Shown here: positions 18,625-29,489 of the stretch, piece by piece
How positions within the stretch are numbered: the stretch's first letter is position 1
Layout of the letters: each line of letters begins with the position of its first letter
Origin: Xanthobacteraceae bacterium
Lineage (GTDB): Bacteria > Pseudomonadota > Alphaproteobacteria > Rhizobiales > Xanthobacteraceae
Length of the DNA stretch: 64,000 nt
Reading direction: 5' to 3'
Assembly: GCA_019635635.1 (NCBI GenBank)
Contig: JAHBZB010000002.1
Span: 953,204 to 1,017,203 of the forward strand
Translations under genes and position numbers: made by a program
Notes under the pieces: model-generated
What the model saw: only the letters and a program-made list of their open reading frames with translations
Database searches by the model: none
What the model was told of the DNA's origin: nothing

Positions 18625-19592
18625 GCGCGCTCATTCTCGCGGTGCCGTCCAAGGGACGGCTCATGGAAAACGCGCACTCGTTTTTCGCGCGTGCCGGGCT
18701 TTCGCTGGTGCAGGGCCGCGGCGGCCGCGACTATCGCGGCGCCATTCCGGAACTGCCGGATGTCGAGGTCGCCTATCTTTCGGCCGCCGACATCGCGGCC
18801 TCGCTCGCTCAGGGCTCGATCCACATCGGCATTACCGGCGAAGATCTCGTGCGCGAAACGATTCCTGACGCCGACAACAAGGTCGTGCTGCTCGAAGGTC
18901 TCCGCTTCGGCTATGCGAATGTCGTGGTCGCCGTGCCGCAGGCATGGATCGACGTGCGCAGCATGGAAGATCTCGACGATGTCGCGACCGCGTTTCACGC
19001 CAAACGCGGCCAGCGCATGCGGGTTGCCACCAAGTATGTGAACATGACGCGCGCCTTTTTCGCGGGCCACGGCATCGCCGACTACCGGATCGTCGAAAGC
19101 CTGGGCGCGACCGAGGGTGCTCCGGCAGCGGGAACCGCCGAACTCATAGTCGACATCACCACGACCGGCGCGACTTTGGCCGCCAACGGGCTCAAGGTGA
19201 TCGACGACGGCATCATGTTGCGCTCGCAGGCGAACCTTGTCGCCTCGATCGGCGCGGACTGGAACGCGAAGGCGCGCCGCGCAGCACAGCTCCTGCTCGA
19301 CCGCATCGCCGCCGAGCGCCGCGCGCGCACCATGCGCGAAGTGCGCATGCGCTTCAAAGGCGCGGACGCGGAGATGCTGGCGGAAGCCAAGGGACGTTTT
19401 GGCGTACAGTCGCCGTTCGGCGGGCCGACCTCGTCGGGCATGCTGACGTTGCTATGCCCGCCTTCGACCCTGCACGACTTCACGATCTTCCTGCGCGAGC
19501 GGGGTGCGGAAACCGTGATCGTGTCCGCGCCGGAATACGTGTTCGCGCAAGATAATCCGCTTTACGACATGCTGGTGTTGAAGCTCGGCTGA
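18621..19592 (+). CDS. hisG: ATP phosphoribosyltransferase catalytic subunit
   Basis: Catalyses ATP + PRPP to phosphoribosyl-ATP, the first step of histidine synthesis. The 323-residue protein starts [14 protein letters not shown] and has ITGEDLVRE and the PRPP-binding loop [20 protein letters not shown]. It is longer than the usual short-form HisG (about 210-230 aa) but is translationally coupled to hisZ. It is therefore the HisZ-dependent form with the C-terminal extension usual in Rhizobiales. It ends six bases before the convergent gtrA stop. Confidence 0.95.
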   Translation: MSALILAVPSKGRLMENAHSFFARAGLSLVQGRGGRDYRGAIPELPDVEVAYLSAADIAASLAQGSIHIGITGEDLVRETIPDADNKVVLLEGLRFGYANVVVAVPQAWIDVRSMEDLDDVATAFHAKRGQRMRVATKYVNMTRAFFAGHGIADYRIVESLGATEGAPAAGTAELIVDITTTGATLAANGLKVIDDGIMLRSQANLVASIGADWNAKARRAAQLLLDRIAAERRARTMREVRMRFKGADAEMLAEAKGRFGVQSPFGGPTSSGMLTLLCPPSTLHDFTIFLRERGAETVIVSAPEYVFAQDNPLYDMLVLKLG

Positions 19593-19598
19593 CGCGGG

Positions 19599-19976
19599 CT
19601 ATTTCGCCGTACGAAACACGAGCACGCGCGCGAGCGTGAAGTTCACGACGAAGCCGGCGGCGATCCCGATGATCTTGGCGACCACGAGCGGGACCAGCGG
19701 TGCCGCAAGCACGAGCGCGGTCGTATTTGCGATCAGCCCGCTCACCTGCGTTGCCGCGAAGAACAGATAATCCTTGAGCCGCGGCGTCGTGCCGAAGGTA
19801 AAACGCGAGTTCAGGAAATAGGAACAGGTGACGGCCACCGCCCAGGCGCAGACATTCGCGACGACCAGGTTATCTGTGATCGTATGCAGGGCTGCGAAGA
19901 ACACCGCCGCATCCACGCCCGCATTGATAAAGCCGATCAGGCCGAAGCTGAAAATCTGCTTGAAAAGATCGCGCAT
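19599..19976 (-). CDS. GtrA-family membrane protein
   Basis: The 125-residue protein has four predicted membrane helices and the GtrA signatures FGLIGFINAGVDAAVFFAAL and CSYFLNSRFTF. GtrA proteins are thought to flip or support undecaprenyl-linked sugars for polysaccharide or O-antigen modification. It is divergent from a GtrB-like glycosyltransferase gene (20093), the usual functional partner, with 116 bases between the two starts. Confidence 0.9.
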   Translation of the reverse strand: MRDLFKQIFSFGLIGFINAGVDAAVFFAALHTITDNLVVANVCAWAVAVTCSYFLNSRFTFGTTPRLKDYLFFAATQVSGLIANTTALVLAAPLVPLVVAKIIGIAAGFVVNFTLARVLVFRTAK

Positions 19977-20092
19977 GGAATCACTTGAAATGGTGGCCGC
20001 TTCCTAGCATGGCGGCAGGCAACCGGGGGCGTTTTACGGCGTTTTGGCTTTAGGCTAGGAACGCTTCCAGACAGGAAACGCAGCAAGCTGCC

Positions 20093-21106
20093 ATGAACGT
20101 CAACCAAGGCATGAAAAGGGCCGAGGGCCTCACCATCGTCGTTCCCGCCTTCAACGAGGCGAGCGGGCTGCCTGCGCTCCACCGCAAGCTGATGCAGCTT
20201 ACGGCGCGGCTGCGCGATGAGCGCGGGCTGAAATGCGAAATCGTCTATGTCGATGACGGCAGCCGCGACGACACCTTCGCGATCGCTTCCACGCTCCCGG
20301 CGGAAACCGCGGACGTGCAGGCTGTTTCGCTCTCCCGTAATTTCGGCAAGGAGGCAGCACTCCTCGCGGGCCTCGATCGTGCGCGCTACGGCGCAATCCT
20401 GTTCATGGACGGCGACGGCCAGCATCCGCCGGAGATGGCGGAGAAGCTGGTTTCACTCTGGCAGGACGAACATTACGACGTCGCTTACACCGCCAAAGCC
20501 AACCGCGACGAGGAGCCGGTCGCGCGCCAACTCTTCGCGAAGATTTTTTACCGCGTGCTGAACTTCAACGCGCGCGCGCCAATACCGGAAGACGCGGGCG
20601 ATTTTCGCCTGCTCTCGCCGCGCGCGGCGGATGCGTTGCGGCAGATGCCGGAGCGCAACCGTTTCTTCAAGGGGCTTTCGAGCTGGATCGGCTTCAGGCA
20701 GATCCGCGTGCCCTATCAGCCCGCGCCCCGGGCGCACGGCGCCTCGAACTGGAATTTACGTGCGTTGCTCGGCCTTTCGATCGAAGGGCTTACTTCGTTT
20801 TCAGCGGCACCGCTGCGGATCGCAAGCCTGCTCGGCATGTTGCTGTCCGTGACCGCGTTCCTGTTCGGCACCTGGATCCTGTTCGAGACGATCGTGCTGG
20901 GTAAGGGCGTGCCCGGCTATCCCTCGGTCGTCGTCGGCATCATGGTGATCGGCGGTGTGCAACTTCTGGTGCTCGGCGTGATCGGCGAATACATCGCGAA
21001 AATTCTGTCCGAGTTGAAGCGGCGGCCCAATTACTTCATCGCGGAAGCGAGTTTGCGCGAGGCAGGCAAGGCGGAAAACTCCAAGCCGCGCGAGGCCGCG
21101 GAGTGA
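20093..21106 (+). CDS. Family 2 glycosyltransferase (GtrB / dolichyl-phosphate-sugar synthase-like)
   Basis: GT-A domain at the N-terminus with LTIVVPAFNEASGLPALH, VDDGSRDDTFAIA and the metal-binding LFMDGDGQHPPE. Two C-terminal membrane helices follow (LLGMLLSVTAFLFGTWILFE, VVVGIMVIGGVQLLVLGVIGEYIA). This is the architecture of enzymes that load a sugar onto undecaprenyl phosphate at the inner membrane. The product is 337 aa. It overlaps the YdjC-type deacetylase gene downstream by four bases and faces gtrA upstream. Together they suggest glycan decoration of the envelope. The sugar is unknown. Confidence 0.92.
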   Translation: MNVNQGMKRAEGLTIVVPAFNEASGLPALHRKLMQLTARLRDERGLKCEIVYVDDGSRDDTFAIASTLPAETADVQAVSLSRNFGKEAALLAGLDRARYGAILFMDGDGQHPPEMAEKLVSLWQDEHYDVAYTAKANRDEEPVARQLFAKIFYRVLNFNARAPIPEDAGDFRLLSPRAADALRQMPERNRFFKGLSSWIGFRQIRVPYQPAPRAHGASNWNLRALLGLSIEGLTSFSAAPLRIASLLGMLLSVTAFLFGTWILFETIVLGKGVPGYPSVVVGIMVIGGVQLLVLGVIGEYIAKILSELKRRPNYFIAEASLREAGKAENSKPREAAE

Positions 21107-21924
21107 AGCGGATCGTCGTCTGCGCCGACGACTATAATCTTGCGCCCGGTGTCTCCAGAGCAATCCGCGAACTGATTGCGGCGGGACGCCTCAACGCGAC
21201 TTCGGTCATGACTTTGTTTCCCGGTCTCAAGGAAGAAGCCGCGTCGTTACTTGCGACACCTGCGCCCGCGCCGTTGCAGATCGGACTGCATCTCACTTTA
21301 TCCGGCGGCTTCGCGCCGCTTGCCGCCTCGCCGGTTGCAACACCCGACGGCAAGCTGCCGAGCCTTGCCGAACTCCATTCTCCGAAATCGCATTTCAAGC
21401 TGAGCCGCGACAACATCGCCGCCGAGATCGAAGCACAGTTGAGCGCTTTTCAAGAAGCGTTCGGCCGTGCGCCGGACTATGTCGATGGCCACCATCACTG
21501 CCAGCTCGTGGCCGGCATTCAAAGCATATTTCTCGAAACGGTCGCGAGACGCGCGCCGGGCGCGTGGGTGCGCCAATGCGCGCCGGCGCGAACGCACACG
21601 CTGCTGACCGCCGACAACAAGACGCGCTTTCTCGGCCTGCTCAGCGTTAGGTTCAGGCGCCTGGCACGAAAAGCGGGCGTGCCGGTCAACCCGTCGTTCT
21701 CGGGTGCTTATGATTACTTCGGCAGCGAGAAATTCGATGATCTAATCCCCCGCTTCATCAATGAACTCACCGATGGTGGCGTCATGATGTGCCATCCGGG
21801 TTATGTCGACGACGTGCTGCGCGCTCGCGACATCTTGCTTGCGCCCCGCGAAGCGGAATACTTCTTGCTTGCAAGCGAGCGGTTTCCTATCGCAATGAAA
21901 GCTGCCGGAGCTACGCTTGCCTGA
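21103..21924 (+). CDS. ChbG/HpnK (YdjC-like) carbohydrate deacetylase
   Basis: The 273-residue protein has KRIVVCADDYNLAPG (metal-binding DD), LQIGLHLTLSGG and YVDGHHHCQLV, with the His ligands of the YdjC/ChbG fold. Members remove N-acetyl groups from small glycans; HpnK members accompany hopanoid genes, but no hopanoid gene is visible here. Start is a GTG overlapping the stop of the glycosyltransferase gene (GTGA). The coupling suggests it deacetylates the lipid-linked sugar made by its neighbour. Confidence 0.87.
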   Translation: MKRIVVCADDYNLAPGVSRAIRELIAAGRLNATSVMTLFPGLKEEAASLLATPAPAPLQIGLHLTLSGGFAPLAASPVATPDGKLPSLAELHSPKSHFKLSRDNIAAEIEAQLSAFQEAFGRAPDYVDGHHHCQLVAGIQSIFLETVARRAPGAWVRQCAPARTHTLLTADNKTRFLGLLSVRFRRLARKAGVPVNPSFSGAYDYFGSEKFDDLIPRFINELTDGGVMMCHPGYVDDVLRARDILLAPREAEYFLLASERFPIAMKAAGATLA

Positions 21925-22426
21925 AAAAGACAACCTATTCGGAAATATCGCTGCGAACTGGAAGACCTATTGCTGGCGCGCGCTCGGCGGCGGTATCGGA
22001 ATCTATGCCATGCAGTGGCTCGCGGAAATGGGCCATTTCCCGATCGCGCTGGTGCCTTTCGCCACTTCCGTCGTCAATGTGCTCGCGCTGCCCGACGCGC
22101 CGCCGGCCCAGCCGCGTGCGCTTATCGGCGGGCATCTGATCTCGGCTTTCATCGGACTGGCGGTGCTTTCGATCCTCGGCTCGAACGAGTTTGCCGCAGC
22201 ACTTGCGGTCGGACTCTCGATCATCGCGATGCATTTTACGCGCACAATGCACCCGCCTGCGGGAATCAATCCGCTGATCATCGTGACCTCGGCGCTGCCG
22301 TGGAGCTTCTTATTAATGCCGGTGCTCCTCGGCACGCTCTTGCTGACCGCGCTCGCCTTCGTCTGGCACGGTATCGAGAACCACTTCGTCGATCACGAAG
22401 GAAGCTGGCCGGCGAGCTGGTGGTAG
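21917..22426 (+). CDS. HPP-family membrane protein
   Basis: The 169-residue protein has about four hydrophobic segments and the family hallmark RTMHPPAGINPLI. Plant and cyanobacterial HPP proteins have been linked to nitrite transport, but for a bacterial single-domain member the substrate is open. It starts at a TTG (21917) that overlaps the upstream deacetylase by eight bases; no better start is visible. It probably belongs to the same transcript but shows no obvious functional link to the glycan genes. Confidence 0.82.
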   Translation: MPEKDNLFGNIAANWKTYCWRALGGGIGIYAMQWLAEMGHFPIALVPFATSVVNVLALPDAPPAQPRALIGGHLISAFIGLAVLSILGSNEFAAALAVGLSIIAMHFTRTMHPPAGINPLIIVTSALPWSFLLMPVLLGTLLLTALAFVWHGIENHFVDHEGSWPASWW

Positions 22427-22589
22427 CAGCGGTGCTGATGTGCGTCTGCATTCGCACAAGAATGCGGCCTCGCGCTGGATTCGCTTTGTGCAGCCCGCGC
22501 GTGACCCTGACCGCGGCGTAAGCACGGACGCGCTACGAAATCTCGTTGCCCGGTGAATCCATTCTTATCGCGGCTGAATTTTTGGTCGG

Positions 22590-22605
22590 TGGCACGTCGC
22601 TTGCT
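22590..22605 (+). promoter_or_regulatory. Sigma-54 promoter (-24/-12) for the first TRAP operon
   Basis: TGGCACG-TCGC-TTGCT fits the RpoN consensus at every conserved position, with exactly ten bases between the GG of -24 and the GC of -12. The predicted start is near 22615, leaving a leader of about 25 bases before the ATG at 22641. The 214-base region upstream (from 22427) holds no gene. Confidence 0.85.
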
Positions 22606-22640
22606 CCATTGACGCGGGAAATCCGGAACTCCGGAGACGA

Positions 22641-23735
22641 ATGGAGATTGCAATGCGCCGCCGCGACTTTACCAAACTTGCCCTGACCGCAACCGCCGCA
22701 ACTGTCGCCGCTCCCGCCGTCGTGCGCGCGCAGACGACCTTCAACTGGAAAATGACCAGCGCCTATGGGCCGAAGGCGGCGTTCTATTCCGTGGGCCCCG
22801 GCAGCGCGAGCGATCTGTGCAAACGTATCGAGGCGATGTCGAACGGACGGCTGAAAATCCAGTTCTACGGCGCGGGCGAACTTATTCCCGCGATGGAGGG
22901 ATTCGACGCGGCTTCCGCCGGCACGGTCGAAATGAACTACGGCAATGCCTATTTCTGGACGGGAAAAAGCTTCGCCGCGCAATACTTCACCGCCGTTCCG
23001 TTCGGCCTGAACTTTCAGGGCATCAACGGCTGGCTCTATGACGGCGGCGGCCTCGCGCTCTATCAGGAAGTCTACGACAAGTTCGGCCTCGTCCCGAAAG
23101 TCTGCGGCAACACCGGCGTGCAGATGACCGGCTGGTTCCGGAAGGAGATCAACTCGGTCGACGACTTCAAGGGCCTGAAAATGCGCATTCCCGGGCTTGC
23201 CGGCCGCGTCTATCAGAAGCTCGGCGTGGACGTACGGCTCTTGCCCGGCGGCGAAATCTTTCCCGCCCTCGAGCGCGGCGTGATCGACGCCGCCGAATTC
23301 GTCGGCCCCTATCTCGACCGGCAACTCGGACTGCAGAAGGTCGCGAAATACTATTACACGACCGGCTGGCACGAGACCGCGACCGTGTCCGAAGTCGCGA
23401 TCAACAAGGCGGCATGGGACAAGCTCCCCGCTGACCTCAAGGCGATCGTCGATAATGCCTGCGCGGCTTGCAACGTCATCAGCGAAGCCTGGTGCCAGAA
23501 GAACAACGCGGAAGCCTTCGAGGACCTCGTCAAAAATCAGGGCGTGATCGCAAAGCCGCTTCCCGACGCCGTCGTCGCGGCCCTGCGCAAGGAAACCGCC
23601 GCAGTGCTCGCCGAGGCGGTCGCGAAAGATCCGCTCGTGAAGAAGGTCAACGACAGCTACTTCGCCTATCTCGAGAAATACAAGCAGTGGACCGCGCTCT
23701 CCGAGGGCGTCTATCACGCGAAGGTGCTTGCGTAA
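22641..23735 (+). CDS. TRAP transporter substrate-binding protein (DctP/TakP-like)
   Basis: Periplasmic binding protein with a twin-arginine signal (MRRRDFTKLALTATAATVAAPAVVRAQ region), so Tat export is predicted. The body matches the TakP branch of DctP proteins that bind alpha-keto or other carboxylic acids. Key blocks are GWLYDGGGLALYQEVYDKFG and GLKMRIPGLAGRVYQKLG (the conserved carboxylate-binding Arg), then LLPGGEIFPALERGVIDAAEFVGP. The ATG may be 22641 or 22653; both have a GGAG at workable distance. First gene of a dctPQM operon behind a sigma-54 promoter. The exact ligand is unknown. Confidence 0.92.
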   Translation: MEIAMRRRDFTKLALTATAATVAAPAVVRAQTTFNWKMTSAYGPKAAFYSVGPGSASDLCKRIEAMSNGRLKIQFYGAGELIPAMEGFDAASAGTVEMNYGNAYFWTGKSFAAQYFTAVPFGLNFQGINGWLYDGGGLALYQEVYDKFGLVPKVCGNTGVQMTGWFRKEINSVDDFKGLKMRIPGLAGRVYQKLGVDVRLLPGGEIFPALERGVIDAAEFVGPYLDRQLGLQKVAKYYYTTGWHETATVSEVAINKAAWDKLPADLKAIVDNACAACNVISEAWCQKNNAEAFEDLVKNQGVIAKPLPDAVVAALRKETAAVLAEAVAKDPLVKKVNDSYFAYLEKYKQWTALSEGVYHAKVLA

Positions 23736-23739
23736 TCCC

Positions 23740-24252
23740 ATGAAATACGCAGCGTCGGTCGCGAGCGCGATCGACACCTTCATCGACAGGTTCGGCATGG
23801 TCACGGCATGGACGAGCTTTGCGCTCGTCCTCGTCATGGCGACGAACGTGCTCTTGCGCTACCTGTTCTCGACCGGCTCGGTATGGTCGCAGGAGCTCGA
23901 GTGGCATCTCTTGGTGCCGATCTCGCTGCTCGGCATGTCCTACGCGCTTCGCCACGGCGAGCACGTGCGCGTCGATATTTTATTCTCCAGGTATCCCGAG
24001 CGCACGAAGATCATCGGCGAAATCGTCACCTCCATCCTTTCGCTCCTCGTCTGCCTGATTGTGATCCGGCTCTCGATTCCTTATGTCCTGCAATCCTGGA
24101 ACTACAGCGAAGGCTCCGCGAACCCCGGCGGCATCCCCTATCGCTATGCGCTGAAAGCGCTGATCCCGATCGGCTTCGCGCTGTTCGCGCTGCAATCGTT
24201 CGCCGAAGCGATCAAGTGGACGATCAAGCTCAATGAAGTGAAAGCCCTATAA
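23740..24252 (+). CDS. TRAP transporter small permease (DctQ)
   Basis: The 170-residue protein has four membrane helices. It contains NVLLRYLF, WSQELEWHLLVPISLLGMSYALRHGEHVRVDI and PYRYALKALIPIGFALF, typical of DctQ. It starts at the ATG of 23740, four bases after the dctP stop; an earlier TTG-like start would run into dctP. Its stop overlaps the dctM ATG (TAATG at 24250-24254). Confidence 0.93.
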   Translation: MKYAASVASAIDTFIDRFGMVTAWTSFALVLVMATNVLLRYLFSTGSVWSQELEWHLLVPISLLGMSYALRHGEHVRVDILFSRYPERTKIIGEIVTSILSLLVCLIVIRLSIPYVLQSWNYSEGSANPGGIPYRYALKALIPIGFALFALQSFAEAIKWTIKLNEVKAL

Positions 24253-25577
24253 TGACCGGAAATGAAGCTCTTGCGCTCGGTATGCTCGGCGCATTTTTCG
24301 TGCTGCTCATGCTCGGGCTGCCGGTCGGATTGACGCTTGCAGTTTCGGGGCTGGTGTTCGGCTATATCGGCTTTGGGGCCCTGCTCTTCAATCTCGTGCC
24401 GAACCGCATCTTCGGCTCGGTGACGAGCTACACGCTGCTTGCGATTCCCTTGTTCGTCTTCATGGGAGTGATGCTCGAAAAATCGCGGCTCGCCGAAGAT
24501 CTGATGGAAGTGGTCGGGCATCTCGCCGGTAATCTGCGCGGCGGACTCGGCATCGGCATCATTCTTGTCGGCATCGTGATGGGCGCTACCACCGGCATCG
24601 TCGGTGCCACCGTCGTGACGCTCGGCCTGCTGACGCTGCCGACGCTACTCCGCCGCGGCTACGACAAGGGGCTCGCGTCCGGCATGATCTGTGCGTCCGG
24701 CACGCTCGGGCAGATCATTCCACCGAGCCTCATTCTCATCCTGCTTGCGGACATCCTGAACGAATCCGTCGGCACATTGTTCGCGGCAGCGGTCGGACCG
24801 GGGCTTCTGCTTTCCGCGATCTATATCATCTACATCCTCGGCCTCGGCATCGTTCGGCCCGACATGGTGCCGCCGGTTCCGCTGGAAGAACGCCGCGCGC
24901 TGCCGCGCGCCGAACTCTGGAAGAAACTCGCGCGCGTCGCGCTACCGCCGATTGCACTGGTCGGCGCGGTGCTCGGCTCGATCATCGCGGGCATCGCGGC
25001 ACCGACCGAAGCCGCATCCATGGGCGCACTCGGCTCGATCGTCGTCACGGCGCTGGGGCGGCGCTTCACCTTCAAAGTGCTTCGCGAAACGGTCGAATCC
25101 ACCACGAAGATCACCGCCATGATGATGTTCATCCTCATCTGCGCGCAGATTTTCGCGATCGCCTTCCGCGGGCTCGGCGGCGAGAAGCTGGTCGAAGATG
25201 CATTCAAATGGATTCCCGGCGGGGTCGCTGCCGAAATCTGGTTCATGCTTTTCATCATTTTCATTCTCGGCTTCTTCATCGAATGGATCGAGATTTGCTA
25301 CATCGCGGTGCCTCTGTTCCTGCCGATCATGCAGTCGCACGGACTCGATCTGGTGTGGATCGCGTCCTTGATCTGCGTGATGTTGCAGACCTCGTTTCTC
25401 ACGCCGCCATTCGGCTGGGCGCTGTTCTTCCTGCGCGGGGTCGCGCCGCCGGAGGTGAAGACCAGCGACATCTATCGGGGTGTCGTTCCTTTCGTCGGAA
25501 TGCAGGTGCTCGCGACCTTCCTCGTGTTCCTGTGGCCGGGACTTGCGACCTGGCTGCCCAAAGCAATCGGCTGGTAG
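24252..25577 (+). CDS. TRAP transporter large permease (DctM)
   Basis: The 441-residue polytopic protein belongs to the ion transporter superfamily and is the ion-coupled translocating subunit. Signature blocks are IPLFVFMGVMLEKSRLAEDLMEVVGHLAGNLRGG, GATTGIVGATVVTLGLLTLP, SGTLGQIIPPSLILILLADILNESVGTLF and TSFLTPPFGWALFFLRGVAPPEV. It completes a full dctPQM set. No terminator is evident in the 154 bases before the porin gene. Confidence 0.95.
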   Translation: MTGNEALALGMLGAFFVLLMLGLPVGLTLAVSGLVFGYIGFGALLFNLVPNRIFGSVTSYTLLAIPLFVFMGVMLEKSRLAEDLMEVVGHLAGNLRGGLGIGIILVGIVMGATTGIVGATVVTLGLLTLPTLLRRGYDKGLASGMICASGTLGQIIPPSLILILLADILNESVGTLFAAAVGPGLLLSAIYIIYILGLGIVRPDMVPPVPLEERRALPRAELWKKLARVALPPIALVGAVLGSIIAGIAAPTEAASMGALGSIVVTALGRRFTFKVLRETVESTTKITAMMMFILICAQIFAIAFRGLGGEKLVEDAFKWIPGGVAAEIWFMLFIIFILGFFIEWIEICYIAVPLFLPIMQSHGLDLVWIASLICVMLQTSFLTPPFGWALFFLRGVAPPEVKTSDIYRGVVPFVGMQVLATFLVFLWPGLATWLPKAIGW

Positions 25578-25731
25578 GCGCGTGTTCGGAAAAATCCTAG
25601 AAATGCCAATTGATTAGAGCGTGTGATATTTCTGACGCGGCGTGGAAAAACCGGTGTTCGCATCTTCCCGGCCCGATTGAACCGGGGTTCTTTGGGGCGT
25701 AGCCTTCCCCGACAATTTGGGGACGGCGATC

Positions 25732-26463
25732 ATGCGGAAAACATTGCTTTCTGCGATCGCGGTATCTGCGATTTTGAGTGGCTATGCAGCTGCCGCGGAC
25801 CTTCCGGTCAAAGCGCCTGTTTACAAGGCGGCACCGGTATTCACCTGGACCGGCTGGTATGGCGGCGTGAACGCCGGCTACGGCTTCGATCCAAACTACT
25901 ATTTCGAAAATCCGCCCGGGACGATCGATCAGGTTTTCAACCTGAACCCGCAAGGCGGCTTCGGCGGCATTCAGATCGGGTACAACCGGCAAATGTCTCC
26001 GGTGTGGCTGATCGGCATCGAAGCCGACTTCCAGATCGCCGGCATCAAGGACCGCTTCAACTTCCTGTATCCGGGCGGTGGCGCTTCCTATGCGGTGCTC
26101 GCGATCGACTACTTCTCCACCATCCGCGGGCGGATCGGCTACGTGCAGGACCGCAATCTCTATTACTTCACCGCGGGCGGCGCGGTCGCGAAGTTCCAGG
26201 CCAATGTCTACGCCGACTTCGACGCCGGCGACGGCCTGATCAACGGCGACAAATGGCTCGTCGGCTATGTAGTCGGTATCGGCTACGAGCGTGCGTTCGA
26301 CAACAACTGGACGCTGAAATTCGAGTATCTCTATCTCGACTTCGCACACCTCAACATCACGGGGGTGAACACCAACGGCGGCGGTCTGGTCGCGCTCACA
26401 GGCGATCCCTATCTGCATGTCGTGCGGCTGGGACTGAACCTGCGGTTTGCGACGACGCCGTAG
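25732..26463 (+). CDS. Outer-membrane beta-barrel protein (Omp25/Omp31-like)
   Basis: The 243-residue protein has a Sec signal peptide ending AAAADLPVKAP. The repeat-like opening FTWTGWYGGVNAGYGF and the closing GGIQIGYNRQ, RGRIGYVQDRNLYYFTAGGA and VVRLGLNLRF are typical of the rhizobial/Brucella Omp25-31 family of small 8-stranded barrels. Its role is structural or surface-related in the outer membrane. ATG at 25732 is preceded by GGGGACGGCG. A strong bidirectional terminator lies directly after the stop. Confidence 0.9.
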   Translation: MRKTLLSAIAVSAILSGYAAAADLPVKAPVYKAAPVFTWTGWYGGVNAGYGFDPNYYFENPPGTIDQVFNLNPQGGFGGIQIGYNRQMSPVWLIGIEADFQIAGIKDRFNFLYPGGGASYAVLAIDYFSTIRGRIGYVQDRNLYYFTAGGAVAKFQANVYADFDAGDGLINGDKWLVGYVVGIGYERAFDNNWTLKFEYLYLDFAHLNITGVNTNGGGLVALTGDPYLHVVRLGLNLRFATTP

Positions 26464-26484
26464 CGCTTGCGTCTCATGGAAAGG

Positions 26485-26515
26485 AAAAAGCGCGGCATTG
26501 CTCCCCGCGCTTTTT
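26485..26515. terminator. Bidirectional intrinsic terminator
   Basis: An 11-base perfect stem (AAAAAGCGCGG / CCGCGCTTTTT) with a nine-base loop ends in a T-run on the plus strand. The matching A-run serves the minus strand. It lies between the porin gene stop and the stop of the convergent exported-protein gene at 26516, so it can end both transcripts. Confidence 0.9.
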
Positions 26516-27697
26516 TTATTGCGCCGCGCTCCATTTCTCCGAACCGGCCTCCCACATCGCGCCGTGCAAATCTTTTGCGATCGCCGCGACGAGCTTTTCG
26601 GTGGCGACATAGCCCTCGCCGCCCACTTCGGGAAATGGCGGAATATCGAGCCGTGCACCTGCGCCTTCGTCGAGCAGGTTCGCCGTCGCCGAGACCACCG
26701 AGACGACGAAATATTCGCTGGAAGAAAGACGTTCCGGCGCTACGAGCAAGCGCACCGTTACCGCTTCCGAAAATCCCGCATCCTGAAAGCGTACCGAGGG
26801 CCGCACCAGCTCGACGACCAGTTGCCCGGTAGCCTTTTCCCAGCGGCTCGAAATCACCTTGCCGCCGAGAACCGGCGCGACAGTCGCCGCGAGTTTCTGC
26901 GTGAGTTTTTCCCGATCCAGCTTGCCGTTCGACGTCCAGTTCGCGGAGGAAACGCGGACCGCCTGTTCGAGCGCGACATAGCCGGTCCAGCCGGCTGCGA
27001 GCACGCCGGGGAGCTTGCGCAGCTTTGCGACCAGCGCCGGGGCATTTTCCGGCGGGGTCATGAACTGAAGTGTCTGCTCTTTCGTCCGGAGCGCGTTGCA
27101 GTTTTCGATCAGGCCATAATTCGTATCGAGCACGATGGCTTCGCCGCGCAGCGCCGAAAGCACATTCTTCAACTCGCCGAGCTTGAAGCGGACGGCAACG
27201 GTCTGCGGCGAGACGGCGGTGAAGTCCGCCGGATTTTCCTCGAGCATCACCATTTCGCGCGTATCGTTCAGGTCTTCAAGGCTGCGGAAGGTCAGATTGT
27301 CCTGTTCGACCTTCGTCGCCTGCCCCGCGATCGAGACCGTGCCACCGTAGGCGAAGGTGTCTTTCGCGCGGGTCTTCGTCAGATCGATCGCAACCGGAAT
27401 TTTTCCGAGGCTACTCGTTCCCGAACCGGAAACGCGGTCGCCCTCCACTTTTAACGGCAGCACGATGCGGTCCCACTTGCCCTGAAATTCGCGCTGGAAG
27501 CAGAAGTCGATCTGCGCGGCGGCAAGCCTGTCGCCTGCGCGTGTTTCACGAATGATGCCGTCGGAACTTACGTTCTCGGGAAGTTCGAAGCTCAACCAGA
27601 CATACGTATTGTTCTGTGCGTTGTTCTGCGCCTGCCCTACGAGCGGCGAGAAAATGCTTGCGAGCAGTCCCAGTGCGAAAACACGAAATGGCTTCAT
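26516..27697 (-). CDS. Exported protein of unknown function
   Basis: I do not recognise a family. From the ATG at 27695-27697 the 393-residue product starts with a clear Sec signal (KPFRVFALGLLASIFSPLVGQAQ); the longer frame upstream to 27913 overlaps the groEL end and is unlikely. After an NNAQNNTY stretch the mature protein reads as beta-rich and soluble, with one CxQREF and one ENCNAL cysteine that could pair. No membrane segment follows, so it should be periplasmic or attached to the outer membrane. It stands alone between the porin gene and the groESL terminator. Confidence 0.75.
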   Translation of the reverse strand: MKPFRVFALGLLASIFSPLVGQAQNNAQNNTYVWLSFELPENVSSDGIIRETRAGDRLAAAQIDFCFQREFQGKWDRIVLPLKVEGDRVSGSGTSSLGKIPVAIDLTKTRAKDTFAYGGTVSIAGQATKVEQDNLTFRSLEDLNDTREMVMLEENPADFTAVSPQTVAVRFKLGELKNVLSALRGEAIVLDTNYGLIENCNALRTKEQTLQFMTPPENAPALVAKLRKLPGVLAAGWTGYVALEQAVRVSSANWTSNGKLDREKLTQKLAATVAPVLGGKVISSRWEKATGQLVVELVRPSVRFQDAGFSEAVTVRLLVAPERLSSSEYFVVSVVSATANLLDEGAGARLDIPPFPEVGGEGYVATEKLVAAIAKDLHGAMWEAGSEKWSAAQ

Positions 27698-27791
27698 GGG
27701 GCCTCTGAAATCATCAAGAAAAACGCGAAGCTGAAACGCTAATCGCCTCATCATGAATGGCGGTTGAATTCTTCCGCAAGAGCCGGCCAAT

Positions 27792-27825
27792 AAAAAAGGC
27801 GCGAGGAGGATGCCTCGCGCCTTTT
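27792..27825 (-). terminator. Intrinsic terminator of groESL
   Basis: Downstream of the groEL stop the minus strand carries a 13-base stem (AAAAGGCGCGAGG / CCTCGCGCCTTTT) with a six-base loop, followed by TTTTTTATT. It is well formed and about 20 bases after the stop. Confidence 0.9.
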
Positions 27826-27845
27826 CCGGTTTCTTTCGGACTTGC

Positions 27846-29489
<1,644 letters not shown>

